Shown one piece after another: positions 35,606 to 47,110 of a stretch of DNA of 64,000 nt. Below the pieces are notes generated by a model. That model searched no databases. It was not told the DNA's origin and was given only the letters and a program-made list of their open reading frames with translations. The position numbers and the translations under genes were made by a program. The DNA comes from Peribolospora baueri (taxonomy: Eukaryota > Basidiomycota > Peribolosporomycetes > Peribolosporales > Peribolosporaceae). The stretch covers positions 124,001 to 188,000 of the forward strand of contig JAMDHS010000025.1 in assembly GCA_029717555.1 (NCBI GenBank). Reading direction: 5' to 3'. Each line of letters starts with the position of its first letter. Positions within the stretch are counted from its first letter, which is position 1.

Positions 35606-36888
35606 ATGGACGAAGACGCCCCTCTTACCGTCGCCAAGGGCACCGTCGCCGCCGGTGAGTACGCCTCTTCCTGAGCTTTTTATCTCTCTCCAGACACTTC
35701 TCGATCGAGACGAAGCGTGGCTGACGGGGCCCGGCTCACATGTACTAACGTTACCTATCCAGCTGCCGTGGGCGCGCTGACGGGAGCCGGCATCGGCGTA
35801 GCGCGCTACCAACCGGCTGCGCTGTTGGCGGTCAACATGGGCTTCAATTGCGGCATGTTCGGGTTGACGTTCTTTGGTGAGTCTAACCGACCTCGGAGCT
35901 TCGAAGGTCCAAGTGGCACTGTCTGTGCCTTCCTCGTTCTCCGCCGCGTCGGCCACGGACACGGACAGACTGGCCGACTGGCCGACTGACCAAATGATTG
36001 CATGACTCTCGTCCACTCTCCTCTTCTTCGTCCGTACCGACACCATCATGGCAGCATTCCGTGAATATGCAGTAACGCCAGCATTCCGTTTCTTGCAGCA
36101 GCAGCGAAGAGGTGGCATGACGACGACGACGACCAGCAGCGCGGGCGACGATGGAGGGGTACACGCAAGTTTGCGCAGACACAAATTGGTTGAGTCGGCC
36201 GTCGCCGGGGTAATGGCGGGAGGGTTGATCAACGGGTGGGTGCGTGAGTAGCCGACGGATTTCTGTCTATTTTTTTTTTACAATCCTTTCCCCGATTTGG
36301 ACGAGAGCTCAAGGGAGAAGAAGTTGAGCGGACTACACTTTGTTTTCGCCGTCTTTTCTACTCCTCAATTTACCCCTCCCCTTACGCCCACTAGGCGGGC
36401 CCCGGGGGATAGTTCCGGGAGCTGTGACGATATCGATCATCTCGACTGCTCTCCAACTCGGCTTGAACGAGGCCAGGGTGATGAGGGTGCGGCTCGTCAG
36501 TTCTTATGGGGACGGCCAGCTCCAGGAGGTCGCGGACGGGGGAAACGGAGTTACAGCGGTGCCTGCAACGACACCCGACACAACCGCAGGTGCTCTTCCC
36601 CTGCCCGCGCGACCAGACACGGCACCGCCGAAAGAGGAAGACGCCCCCTCTTCCTCCTCCATCCGCACCACCATCCTCTCTTCCTTCCGAATGCTCTTCA
36701 CCACCATCTCCCCCGTGCGACGCGTCTCGGACGACGAATACGAGAGGACGTTGCGAGCCAAGCTGGTGGACGTGGAGATGCGGCTGGGCGAAGTGGAAAG
36801 GCAGCTGGAGCGAGAGGGGATTCGGAGGGAGGTTATGGAGGAAGACCGGAGGAAGGCGAGAGAGGTCATGAGCGAGAGACGTTCCTGA
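35606..36888 (+). CDS. Tim17-like multi-pass membrane protein, function unknown
   Basis: 281 aa from exons 35606-35654, 35763-35876, 36055-36243 and 36395-36888. Gly/Ala-rich hydrophobic segments occur at VAAAAVGALTGAGIGVARY, LAVNMGFNCGMFGLTFFAFREY, SAVAGVMAGGLINGWV and GIVPGAVTISIISTALQLG. This pattern of short glycine-rich helices plus FFAFREY is what I associate with fungal members of the Tim17/Tim22/Tim23 superfamily, but I do not recognise a named orthologue. The C-terminal third is soluble, with a coiled-coil-like charged helix (RTLRAKLVDVEMRLGEVERQLE) to the end. A mitochondrial or peroxisomal membrane location is plausible by family only. Confidence 0.65.
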
Positions 36889-37114
36889 GAACGGAGACTG
36901 CTGTGAGGGAACCAGGACGGAGAGTTGCGACTGTTCTGTGGGACGGGGCTCGTGTACGATAGCGGGAGGCCATGAGATGTACACGGGGGCTTCGCATGAC
37001 TTGCATGTTCTCCCACGTACGCATGAGTGGAAAGGTTTTCATTCCGACGGACAAACACAAACGAACGACGATACAAATGCCCCGAAGAATCACAGGCCAC
37101 CAGGTCGCTTCACA
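36889..37114. other. Convergent 3' region, Tim17-like gene and GST kappa
   Basis: 226 bases between converging stop codons. Nothing coding is recognised. Confidence 0.45.
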
Positions 37115-38363
37115 TCACAGCTTGGTGGGGGTCCGCTTCTTGTTCGGATATGCTCCGTTCCAATCTTTTCCGAGGCTGATGAGTGAACGATGGGGTGCGC
37201 GGGGGGGGTTGTGGAGGAGAATGGTGGAGGAGGGTGGGTCAACGGAAGGAAAGAGGCTCTACGTAAGCGAATGCGGCTGGACACGGTGCTCGGATGTGAT
37301 GTCTTTTCTTCAAGGGCCTCAAGGCTCACTAGTACGCAATGCGAACGAAGCTGTCCGTGCCAAAGAAGTGCTGGGCCTGCTCGCCTTCCTGTGTTCAAAG
37401 GTACAAAAGCCAGGAGGCCGACGACAGCAGAGCGGAGGAGGTAGGTTATGAGCCGTCGGGTTTCACGCGCGGTATGTCCATCTTCCGCTTCCGCCCCTGC
37501 TCCCTTTCCCCCTTTCGCCTCGGACAGGAAGGACTCACGCGGATGACTTCCATCCATGGGAAGCCGAATACACCCTTCTCTTTGACGACACGAATGGTGT
37601 CCTCCTTGACGCCGTTCTTGATGCTGTCCTGGCCGATCAGCTCGAGGAGACTGGACAGCTCCTCGCTCGACAGTACGGGCTCGTTCTCTTTGGTCGCCGT
37701 AGAAGGCGAGAGCAGAGCTTCCCGGATGCCATCGGCGGTCTTGGGCGGGCGGTCATGACAGTTGGCCGCTTCGAACAGCCTCTCGGCAACCTTTTCGATC
37801 TTGGAAGGGTCGCGCTGAGCGAGGGCGTAGAGAAAACGGATGGGGACGAGGGAGTTCCAAGGGAACTCGGAAGGCATGCGCATCGGGACGTCGAGGTAGG
37901 CGGAGGCGCGCTTGAGGTCGATGAGCATATATCTGCCCTTGTTCTCCACGGTCATCGGAGGCTTGTTGCCCGAGGCTTGCATGACACCGCCCAGGAAGAG
38001 GGGCTTGAACTGCCTGCGAAGGGGGAAATGGACAGAAATGGGCGGCGAAAAGTTATCACAAGCCGTGAGCAAGGTGCGCTGTAATGCCAAAGAAAAGAAC
38101 ATACGCTCTCCCCGGGTCGCTCTCCTGGTGTCGCTCACAGGTCAATGTCCCATGCCTCTCTGTACCGTCGGAGGACTTGGAAGGCCAACCAGCTCTGTGC
38201 GCGCGGATAAAAGTGGCACCAGGCTCAACGGACTGTCAGCACAAGAGCCGAGCCGACGTGCACGCCTGGGGCAGGTTTGGGGCCCTATGGGACGTGTGTC
38301 GACCAAAGCTGGACTCACCCACGGGGAGACAAGGTCGAAGTAGAGGTTGATCCTCGTAGGCAT
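37115..38363 (-). CDS. Glutathione S-transferase kappa / DsbA-like thioredoxin-fold protein
   Basis: Kappa-class GST (2-hydroxychromene-2-carboxylate isomerase family), 231 aa. Five exons in coding order: 38319-38363, 38139-38194, 37539-38013, 37330-37388 and 37115-37175. Exon 1 gives MPTRINLYFDLVSPW, joined to SWLAFQVLRRYREAWDID. The Ser of this SPWSW segment is the residue that activates glutathione in the family. QFKPLFLGGVMQASGNKPP and NKGRYMLIDLKRASAYLDVPMRMP follow, then GVFGFPWMEVIR. The two small last exons supply EGEQAQHFFGTDSFVRIAYYLG and KDWNGAYPNKKRTPTKL, the expected family C terminus. The last three residues, TKL, resemble a peroxisomal PTS1; mammalian GSTK1 is also peroxisomal. 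The stop codon visible if exon 4 is read through (TAG just at the donor) is removed by splicing. Confidence 0.88.
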
Positions 38364-38839
38364 ATATAGACTAGCGAATATGAGGACTGGAGAAGAGAGA
38401 GAGTAAGGTGCCCTTGGCGAGAGCAAGGGTGATGGCGGCGATGATGGTGATGGTCAACACGAGTGATACCAGAGACAAACACAACGACTCTCGCTCCCGT
38501 CCCCCGCAATCTCCACGCACCTGCGCCGGACGCCGGTGAGCTTTCATCCGGACGCCGATCGCACGTGGTTCTTGCGAAGACCACTTGTGTCGCAGAGAAG
38601 AGTCTTGGACCCGCGATGCATGTAAGCTGGATGGACCAGTATCAACTGCTTATACAGCACACGTAGCGTACTTTACAGTGCCTATCTACAGGAATGGGTG
38701 GGTAAGAATGTCATTACGACTTTGGGCAGGGGTTATTTTAGACCGGAGAGGACACGAGGAGTGAGTGGTGCGAAGGGGAAGAAACCAGCGCAACCTAAGA
38801 GCGGATTACATCGTCGGCAGAAATCATCTCGTTCAACGC
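38364..38839. other. Intergenic region between GST kappa and HSP78
   Basis: 476 bases with the GST kappa promoter and the HSP78 3' UTR. No coding sequence is recognised. Confidence 0.45.
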
Positions 38840-41528
38840 TTAGACCTCTTTGATCACCTCGTCCTCGTCCCCGTGTCCTCCTTCCTTTCCTAGACCCTGC
38901 CTCGCTGGATGATTCTCAACGAGCACCAAGTTCCTGCCGTCTCCGGAGACGCGCACCTCCACCTCATCGCCCGTCCTCACGGTACCGCGGATGAGCGCGG
39001 CGGCGAGAGGGTTGAGCACCCTCTTCTGCACCAACCGGTTGAGAGGCCGAGCGCCATATGCGGGTTCGTAGCCGTGCTCGGCGAGCCACTCTTTCCCCTT
39101 GTCGTCCACGCGAAGCTTGATTCGCCGGTCTGCCAAACGTTCGTTGAGCTGTGGCAGAGGAAAAAGGCACACGTAGAGACGAGCGGGATCGGTTCAGTTC
39201 GTGGTCCGAACGTGCGAACCACCCGTCTGCGAATACTTACCTCCTTGAGCCGGATGTCGACGATGTCGCGCACCGCCTGTTTCGACAGACGGTTAAAGAC
39301 GATGAGGTCGTCGATGCGGTTGACAAACTCGGGCGGGAAGTGAGCCTGCACGCGACCAATGACTGCGCCCTTGGCCATCTCCGTCACGTTACCGTCCATA
39401 TCGACCGAGCTGGGCTCGTAGAGCACCTCTGCGCCAAGGTTTGAGGTCATGACGACGATGGTGTTGCGGAAGTCCACACGTCGGCCTTGAGAGTCGGTGA
39501 GGAATCCCTCGTCGAGGATCTGAAGGAGGGTAAGGTATACCGGTCGGGCGCATTTCTCAATCTCGTCGAGCAACACGACGCTGTACGGCTTGCGTCGCAC
39601 TTGCTCCGAGAGCTGCCCTCCTTCCTCGTATCCCACGTAGCCTGGCATAGCACCGATGAGTCGGCTGACACTATGTGCCTCCGAGTACTCGGACATGTTG
39701 AGCTGGATGAGGGCAGTATCGGTCTGTAAGGCAACAAAGGGATAATCGGAACAGAGCGGTGATGACCTTGTCAGCCTGTGAACGAACAGTAGCAGAACGA
39801 GACGTAAAACGTGAGGCAGGCGCTTACATCAAACAAGAACTCGGCGAGAGCCTTGCACGTCTCTGTCTTCCCTGTGCCGCTTGAGCCGAGGAACATGAAC
39901 GAAGCCAATGGCCTCTTGGAGGATTGCAACCCTGCCCTCGAGAGCCTGACGGCTTCAGCGATGGCGCAAAGCGCGTGGTCCTGGCCGACTATGCGCTGTG
40001 CGAGCTTCTCTTCGACGTGCAAGAGGCGCTCGCGCTCGCCTTTGACAAGACTCTTGATGGGGATGCCAGTGGCGCGCGACACGACGTGGGCAATATCATC
40101 GCTCGTCACGCGCTCGTGCAATAGCGGCGCGTTGATCTCCGCTTCATCCCCAGACGCCGACGATGCTTTTACACGCTGCGCCAGCTCTTCCTCCTCCGAT
40201 GGTAATTGACGCTCTAGATCCGGAATGGTGCCGTACCGAAGCTCTGACGCACGCTGGAAATCGCCCTCGCGCACCGCCACTTCCAAATCCATCCTGGCCT
40301 TCTCGATGCGCTCCTTCAGCTCCTTGATATGAAGCAGCTTGCCTCTCTCGTCTTGCCAGATCTTAGTGAGCCTGTCTCGCTCCTCCTGCTTCTCCTTAAG
40401 ATCAACCTGCAGCTTCTCCCTGCGCTCCCTGGAGAGCACGTCGTCCTCATTGCGCAAGCTCTCCAGCTCGATCTGCATCGTCATGATCTGTCGGTCCAGT
40501 GCCTCTATCACCTCGGGCTTGCTCTCCTGCTGCAAGCGGAGCGACGAGCAGGCTTCGTCCACCAGGTCGATCGCTCCGTCCGGAAGCTTACGCTCCGAAA
40601 GGAATCGGTGCGCCAGCGTTGCAGCGCTCACAAGGGCCGTGTCGGCGATGGCGACACCATGGTGTACCTCGTACTTGGGTTTGAGGCCTCGTAGGATGGA
40701 CACGGTCGCGGACACGGAGGGTTCGTAGACATGGACAGGCTGGAATCGCCGAGCCAGGGCGGCGTCCTTCTCGATCGTCCTCCTGTATTCGTCAAACGTC
40801 GTCGCCCCGGCACACTGCAAAGTGCCGCGTGCAAGAGCGGGCTTGATCATGTTGCCCGCGTCAAGAGAACCTTCTGCCTTGCCGAGGTTGAGGAGCGTAT
40901 GGATTTCATCGATGAACATGATCACCTTGTTCTGCTCCTCCTCCACGTCGTTAAGAAGCGCCTTGAAGCGCTCTTCGAAGGCACCTCGGAAGGCGGCGCC
41001 GGCGAGCAAACCGGCCAGGTCGATGGCGACGACGCGCTTGCCGTGCATGCTTTCTGGCACCTCCTTGTTCACGATACGCTGCGCAAGGCCCTCCATGATG
41101 CTCGTCTTGCCAACTCCGGCAGGACCAATAAGGACAGGGTTGTTTTTCGTCCGCCGGCTGAGGATCTGGATCGTCCGTCGAATCTCCTCATCCCGCCCGA
41201 TCACTGGGTCGAGCTTCCCTTCCCGCGCGAGTTGGGTTAGATCAGTGGAAAACTGCTTGAGCGTAGCACCTTTCTCCTGCTGAGGCTGTTGATTGGGGTT
41301 CATGCGGAAGCCAGGAAATCCCCCTCCCCCCATTCCTCCCCCAGGTCCGTTCGCATAGTGGCGTCTCTGAGTGAGACGCAGAAGGTTGCGGGTGGTGGTA
41401 GGTCGGGCAACGGCCGTGACATTCGGTCCAGCAACGGTGGCGGTGGCGGCGAAAACGAGCGGCCTTCCCGGAGAAGGGTGGCTGAATTGATGAAACGAGC
41501 TTCTCAGCGTTGCTGTTCTCTGCAGCAT
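38840..41528 (-). CDS. HSP78: Mitochondrial AAA+ disaggregase Hsp78 (ClpB family)
   Basis: Matrix chaperone that, with mtHsp70, resolubilises aggregated proteins. Exons in coding order: 39828-41528, 39241-39723 and 38840-39148, giving 830 aa. The basic N terminus ([15 protein letters not shown] ... [16 protein letters not shown]) is a mitochondrial presequence. The Clp N-domain is absent, as in other Hsp78 proteins. AAA domain 1 has Walker A GPAGVGKT (residues ~135-142) and Walker [11 protein letters not shown]. The middle domain is a coiled coil ([20 protein letters not shown] ... [21 protein letters not shown]). AAA domain 2 has GSSGTGKT, the pore loop GYVGYEEGG and [10 protein letters not shown], with sensor residues near [18 protein letters not shown]. 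It diverges from the levoglucosan kinase gene. Confidence 0.96.
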
Positions 41529-41928
41529 GGCGAACGGGTTACATGGAAGAGAAGACGACGGTGCAGGTCGATAATACTTCGCCGGCTCTCTCTCCTCTCC
41601 ATCACCGGCTTCTCTGACCTTCTCGACCTTGCCAGATGCTTAGTCTCGATCTTGGTTACTCAAACTCGTCACGTGAACGCTACGAGTCTCACGTGACGCA
41701 TTTAGCCGCAGCGGGAGGCCCTCGGCGACCTCGGGCCGATCCCCGCCCGAGGAAGCTTGCTCGGCCTTCGGCGTCCTCCTCACCGAGTCGCCGACCAATA
41801 TTAAAAAGGACCACAAGGTCGTCCTGGACGTCCTTCTTCTATCCTCTTCGCATCTGTGAGCTCCTCCTCTTCCACCACGTCCACTGCCGCTCGTAAAGCT
41901 CTTTTCCTGTGAGAGATCAAACTAGACA
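41529..41928. promoter_or_regulatory. Divergent promoter region, HSP78 and levoglucosan kinase
   Basis: 400 bases between the start codons. Two CACGTG boxes lie 20 bases apart at 41670-41675 and 41690-41695. An AATATTAAAAAGG AT-rich block near 41798-41811 could serve as a TATA-like element for the kinase. I could not find a clear heat-shock element array. Confidence 0.5.
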
Positions 41929-44005
41929 ATGGCGCCCCAGAGTAGGCCTTTGGACCTCAAGGTCATCGGCCTCAACTCCGGTACCTCGATGGTAAGTGCA
42001 CGAGCCAGAAGATGCAGATACTGGCGCTCGTTGTAGATGCAACCTTTTTTGCGAGCAGCGTAAACGTTCTGTTGCTTTCCGTTGTTTGTTTGCACACTCG
42101 TTTCTGTTTAGCGGCGAAACCTAACCCAAATCTCTGCCGTTTTTTTCCCTTCCCACTCAGGACGGCGTGGACGCTGTGCACGTCCACTTCCGCCAAGAGA
42201 ACCCGGAAGCACCTATGCACATGAAGCTGCTCAACTACGCTGAGATCCCTCTCCCCCAGTGGATTAAAAAGGTGAGCTGTTCAACAGCAACCTGCGCGCG
42301 TTCTTGACGAAGCGAATATACGATTAGAGAGTGCAGCCGTTTAGTTTAACCTGGGCTCTTTTTGACGGATGGCATTGATGATCGCAAACAGCCCGTGCTC
42401 AAGATGATTCAACAGAACACGACCACACCAGAAGAGCTCTGCCAGGTCAACTTCCAGCTGGGAGAAGTGTTCGCGGACGCGGTGCTTAAGTTCTGTGAGG
42501 ACAAGAACATTGACCTTGAGAAGGACGTCGATCTCGTTGGGTCGCACGGACAGACAATTTGGTTGCTTAGGTGAGCTTTTGAGCAGCACAGGGAGGACTC
42601 GGAAGCGAGCACTTGGGTGGTGCGTCTACCTCGCTTCCGGAAGCTGTAAACTCACCTCCTCGTTTGTGTTCCCGTTCCTCCGGATCGCAACAGCATGCCG
42701 AACAAGGACCAGACGAAGTCGGCGCTCACGATGGCCGAGCCTGTGGTCATGGCCGCCAAGCTTGGAAAGACCATCGTCCACGACTTCCGTTCTTCCGAGC
42801 AGGGCGTCGGTCGCCAGGGTGCTCCGCTCGTAGGGTTCCTTGACGCCCTTTCCCTCTGCTGTGGGGACAAGAACCGAGCGAGCCAGAACATCGGTGAGCT
42901 GAATTCCCGGCCTATTTCTTTTGCTACTAATTCTGACGTGCGATGAATGTACCCTTGCTTGTTTCACCTCAGGCGGCATCGCAAACGTTGCCTTCTGCCC
43001 GAAGCACAGCGAGGGCGGCATTGACAGGGTGTTTGACTTTGACACTGGCCCGGGCAACGTCTTCATTGACGCTGCCGTGCGCCACTTCTCCAACGGCGAG
43101 CGCGAGTATGACAAGAACGGTGAGATGGGTGCTAGGGGCAAGGTCAACCAACAGATGGTCGATGAGTTCTTGCAGTTGCCCTATTTCAAGGTGCGTCTCC
43201 CCCGTTCTCATTCGTCACATCGCTTCCTTCTACCAAGCTGATCTATGTATACCGGGTTCTTCTCGTGACGTGCAGCTCGACCCGCCGAAGACGACCGGTC
43301 GGGAGCTGTTCGGCGACGGCGTGGCTCTTGAACTCGTTGCAAAGGGCCAGAAGCTTGGCATGTCCCCCGATGACATCGTGGCCACCATCACCCGCATCAC
43401 TTCCCAGGCGATCGTCGATCACTACAGGCGTTACGGTCCGGACGGCGGAAAGGGCATCGACGAGATCTACATGTGCGGCGGTGGAGCGAAGAACCCGAAT
43501 ATGTAAGTTCTCTTGGCAGCAGTATTCAGCGCTCGTTGACGCTTGAGGGCGAGAAGCCATGCAGCTGATCATAGGTCCGCATTGCTCGGCTGCACGCCTA
43601 CCGACCGCCGCTCCATCAGCACCAACTACATTAAGGAGTGCTTCCCGCAAGCGAGGTTAACGAACCTTGATGAGGCTGGCGTCCCTGCCGATGCCAAGGA
43701 GGCCATCACGTTCGCATGGCAGGCTATGGATGGCATCTTGGGCCGCTCTCTGTTGATTCCGTACGGCCAGGTATGTTCGCTCACATGGACCCTGGGAAGG
43801 CGCCCTCAAGCTCACCATATCCGTCTTATTGCCTACCCCCCTACGTTATCAGGAAAACACTACCCCTTGCATTCCTGGAAAGGTGACCGGCGGTGCCAAC
43901 TACCGCGACCTGATCGAGCGTGCTGTCGACTTCGCGAGGGGCTACCCAGGCTGGCAGGGCACGAACATCCTGCCGCCGGTACGCGAACTCATCATCGACC
44001 ATTGA
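41929..44005 (+). CDS. Levoglucosan kinase, AnmK (anhydro-sugar kinase) family
   Basis: Predicted to open the 1,6-anhydro bond of levoglucosan with water and ATP, giving glucose 6-phosphate in the cytosol. Eight exons: 41929-41991, 42161-42271, 42392-42570, 42694-42893, 42973-43190, 43276-43502, 43575-43770 and 43853-44005, giving 448 aa. Motifs in order are [18 protein letters not shown] (phosphate-binding), [66 protein letters not shown] (holding the catalytic-base Asp), [36 protein letters not shown] and CGGGAKNPN. From memory these segments follow the characterised Lipomyces starkeyi levoglucosan kinase closely, more so than bacterial AnmK, which recycles anhydro-MurNAc. Fungi have no murein, which supports the levoglucosan role. 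Substrate identity is inferred. Confidence 0.92.
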
Positions 44006-44486
44006 GGCGAAGAGGCCGAAGGCGACGAGTGTGTGGTGTCTTTCATAATGTGTACTTGCCTCGCTGCGGCGGACGACGGATATGTTTGTCGACAGATGTG
44101 TGCTTATTGTAATAGAACCAGCCGGACGCTTCGATGTGGTGGGCGAAGCATGCGGCGAAGCATGCCAATGCAAACCAGCCCTCGAGAGGTCGTCGGCGAC
44201 TGCTGGCGGCCGCAGTGCACGAACCAATTGTGCACGTGATCGGGAATTCGGCTGAAGCCAGCTCCACCTCCACTTGCACGTCTGTTCCGAACGAGACGGT
44301 CGAGTCAGACGTCCTCTCACCCTACACTCGACTTCCATAACATTTAAGAATCGGCTTAGACAGAGATTCGAAGGCAGTCTCACCACACCTGATTTTCCCC
44401 TTCCTTACGGCGCATACTCGCCAGAGCTCTGCATTCATTCATTGCACACCTCTCCTCGGCACGCACGTCATAGGAAGCTCGTCGCC
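44006..44486. other. Intergenic region upstream of the SDR reductase
   Basis: 481 bases with one CACGTG at 44233-44238. It contains presumed 3' UTR and promoter; no gene is recognised. Confidence 0.45.
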
Positions 44487-45995
44487 ATGTCCGCCGTTCC
44501 TACTCAGAGCATATTGGTCTGTCACACTCTGGTCCACCACGCCTTGGGTCGTTTAGCTTTTGCGAGGCTAAACTGATTTGTGCCGCATACTGTTGTAATT
44601 ATTCTTATCCTCTTTCAGCTCACTGGCGCGTCCGGCTTCGTCGGTGCGCACGTACTCCGCCTTCTCCTCGCCTCCACCAGCCCCACCTACACCGTCAACG
44701 CACCGTTGCGTTCCCAGTCCAAGGTCGATCAAGTGTCCTCCGCCTATCCTCAACACGTCTCCTCCGGCCAGCTCCGCTTCTCCGTCGTTCCCGACATCAC
44801 CGCCCCGGGCGCTTTTGATGAGGCTTTCAAGAAGGCCGGAGATAAAGTAGACGCGGTGGTGCACATTGCTTCGCCGTACACCTACAGCGTGGAGAACACC
44901 GAGGAAGATATGCTCAAGCCTGCTGTCAGGGGAACGTTGGAGATCTTGGAGGCGGCGAAGAGGAAGGGAACGGTGAAGAAGGTGAACCTCACTTGTTTTC
45001 ATGCTTTTGCGCCGGTTGCCGGGAGGGATGGGACGGGTTCTCAGTTCTCACCGAGGCACACGCGTTTTCTGGTCGCTCCCGGTCGTTTGAACAATGGCAG
45101 GTGGTCATCACCAGCTCCTTCGCCGCTATCAACAACAAGCTCGCTGGCGGGCCATTCAGGGACTACTCCTACACTGCCGCCGATTGGAATCCATGTGAGC
45201 CCACCTCTCAGCTGAGCGCTGGCCCATCTGGGCATGTTTATCCCGCAATTTGCTCTTGAGGAATACCCTGATCATGTCCATTCCCCTCTTCTCGCTTCTC
45301 CTTGCGACAGGGACTTACGAAGAAGCGAAAGACTGGCCCGCTCAAAAGGCATACTCGGCGAGCAAGAAGCTAGCGGAAAAGGCCGCGTGGGACTTTCTGG
45401 AGAAGGAGGAGCTCGGGTTCGACCTCGTCACGCTTTGTCCGCCCATGATCTATGTGAGTTTCTCCCATTTTCCTTTTGATCCCTCGTTTCAGGGAAAGCC
45501 CGCCCGCACTCATGTCATCGTTTCATTCTCTCTCTTTCCGCTCTTTCTGTCCTGCTTACTTTCTCCTCGCAGGGTCCACCCGCGCCAGCTCAAGGTGCGA
45601 CACGGGACAATTTGAACGCGTCTAACGCCTTCGTCGCCCATCTGCTCGCAGAGAGCACCACCGTCGTGCCACCCACCGCGCTTCCCCTCAGCGTGGACGT
45701 GCGAGACGTGGCCCTTGCGCACGTCCGCGCTCTCTCCTTGCCCGCAGGGCAGAGCCATCGGCTGCCGCTGCACGGGTATGACGTCTTCTGGACCGATGTG
45801 GTGCGCTACCTCCGAAGCGAACCCGAATTTCAGAAGGCTGGGAAGACTTGGCCGGAGGAGACTGAGGAGAGCAGGCACAATGGTCCGCTGGCGAGGTACG
45901 ACGCGGAAGAGGCAAGGAAGCTGCTCGGATTGGAGTGGACGGATTGGAAAAAGAGCATCGGAGACACCGTTCGCGCTATTCTGTCGTTGCCCTGA
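44487..45995 (+). CDS. Extended-SDR NAD(P)H-dependent reductase (Gre2 / dihydroflavonol reductase-like)
   Basis: Carbonyl/aldehyde reductase family member, 350 aa; the exact substrate is unknown. Exons are 44487-44516, 44619-44981, 45101-45194, 45311-45453 and 45573-45995. The 30-nt exon 1 ends SIL and joins LTGASGFVGAHVLRLLL, the NAD(P)-binding Rossmann motif. VDAVVHIASPYTYSVENTE and VVITSSFAAI follow. The catalytic Tyr-x-x-x-Lys is YSASK near residues 177-181, and the segment LCPPMIYGPP follows. The first donor is TTG|GTCTGT, an unusual context, but it is the only choice that starts the Rossmann strand in frame. The gene follows the levoglucosan kinase on the same strand; a joint role is not shown. 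Confidence 0.88.
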
Positions 45996-46136
45996 TACCG
46001 CTTTCTACACCGGCTCATCTCGCGGTCTGGCGTCCCTTATCTACTTTTGACGTTTTCTCGGTGCGACGTCTGCAGTTTTATCTTACACGCTTTCCAGAGG
46101 ACAATGGAGAGGGCTATGACCTGCGCATAAAGGTGA
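45996..46136. other. Convergent 3' region, reductase and BUD31
   Basis: 141 bases between converging stops. Presumed 3' UTR only. Confidence 0.45.
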
Positions 46137-47110
46137 TCAGGAATCGGACGAGCATCCTCGACAGCCTGGCGACGGATATGCAACGGAAAGAAAGGAGTGA
46201 GCGAATAGCCGACACCAATCCGGCGATCAACGAGCAGGAGGACTCACCACAGTGGACACACTCTACCACCGTACCTGGTCGGAGCTGTGCCTTGGGCACT
46301 CGGCAAATGCACGTCGAGCCTTGGTAGTTCATGTCCTGCAGGCAAGTAGGGGTGTGCAACAAAGTACTCATCAGGACGCGTCGCAGGATCGTCCGGAAGG
46401 CAGGGGGGACGATGAGATGAATATGAGCGCCGACTCACTCTGCTCTGAATACATCGCACGCAGCACAGCTTTTCATATCCGGTCTTTTTCCACTTTGCAA
46501 TCAGACTGATAGACGAGTAGGAAACGATGAGTTTCTGTACCTCAACAAATTTGTGCATCCTCCGCAAGCGAGCGCAAAAACCCAGAACCAAAGAGATCAC
46601 ATGCAGACTTACCCGGTATCTGCATACCCCTCCGCCAAAAGCCAGTCATACAACTCCCGGGAGATGGCCTCCCGCTTGTAGTAAAGATCATAGATGTAGC
46701 GAGAGCGCGTGTGTGAAATACGCATGATCGGCCAGAGGGATTCGGTTTTACGCTGTGCAAAAGAAAGAAAACATGGACGGTGAGAAAGGGTGAGGAAGGT
46801 CCAGATGAGGGAGTGGTCGGAACTGCTTGGTCGGAACAAGGGGTGGACCGAGCGATGAAAACGGTAACAAAACGGGACACCCACCTTGCCCTCGTGCGAT
46901 TCGTTCTCCGCATCTCTCATCTTGCGGGCGTAGTCTTCGAGGATATCTGGGAGCAAAGGCGGAACGTGCGGGGTACGATATGGGCAAATTGGGCAGTGAG
47001 CGCGGAGGATCCTATCAGCGCGACGTTCCATTTGGCCCGGATGGCTCACCTTCGATCTCTTCAAAGCCCTCCGGGGGCTTCTTAGTCCGTGACGTCCGCA
47101 CCTTCGGCAT
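46137..47110 (-). CDS. BUD31: Pre-mRNA splicing factor Bud31 (G10 family)
   Basis: Zinc-binding component of the NineTeen-related spliceosome core. Six exons in coding order: 47050-47110, 46885-46946, 46613-46752, 46439-46505, 46248-46335 and 46137-46165, giving 148 aa; human BUD31 is 144. The N terminus is [63 protein letters not shown] and [15 protein letters not shown] follow. The Cys-rich zinc core is CCVRCIQ ... CICRVPK ... CVHCGCRGCSS. The last exon is 29 nt and supplies the final two cysteines. It diverges from the SCP2 gene. Confidence 0.95.

Noticed and set aside
42613-43147. Minus-strand frame of 173 codons opposite the levoglucosan kinase
   Set aside because: Antisense shadow over well-conserved coding exons.
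41929-44005. Reading this gene as a murein-recycling anhydro-MurNAc kinase
   Set aside because: Fungi lack murein, and the motifs follow the yeast levoglucosan kinase branch more closely.
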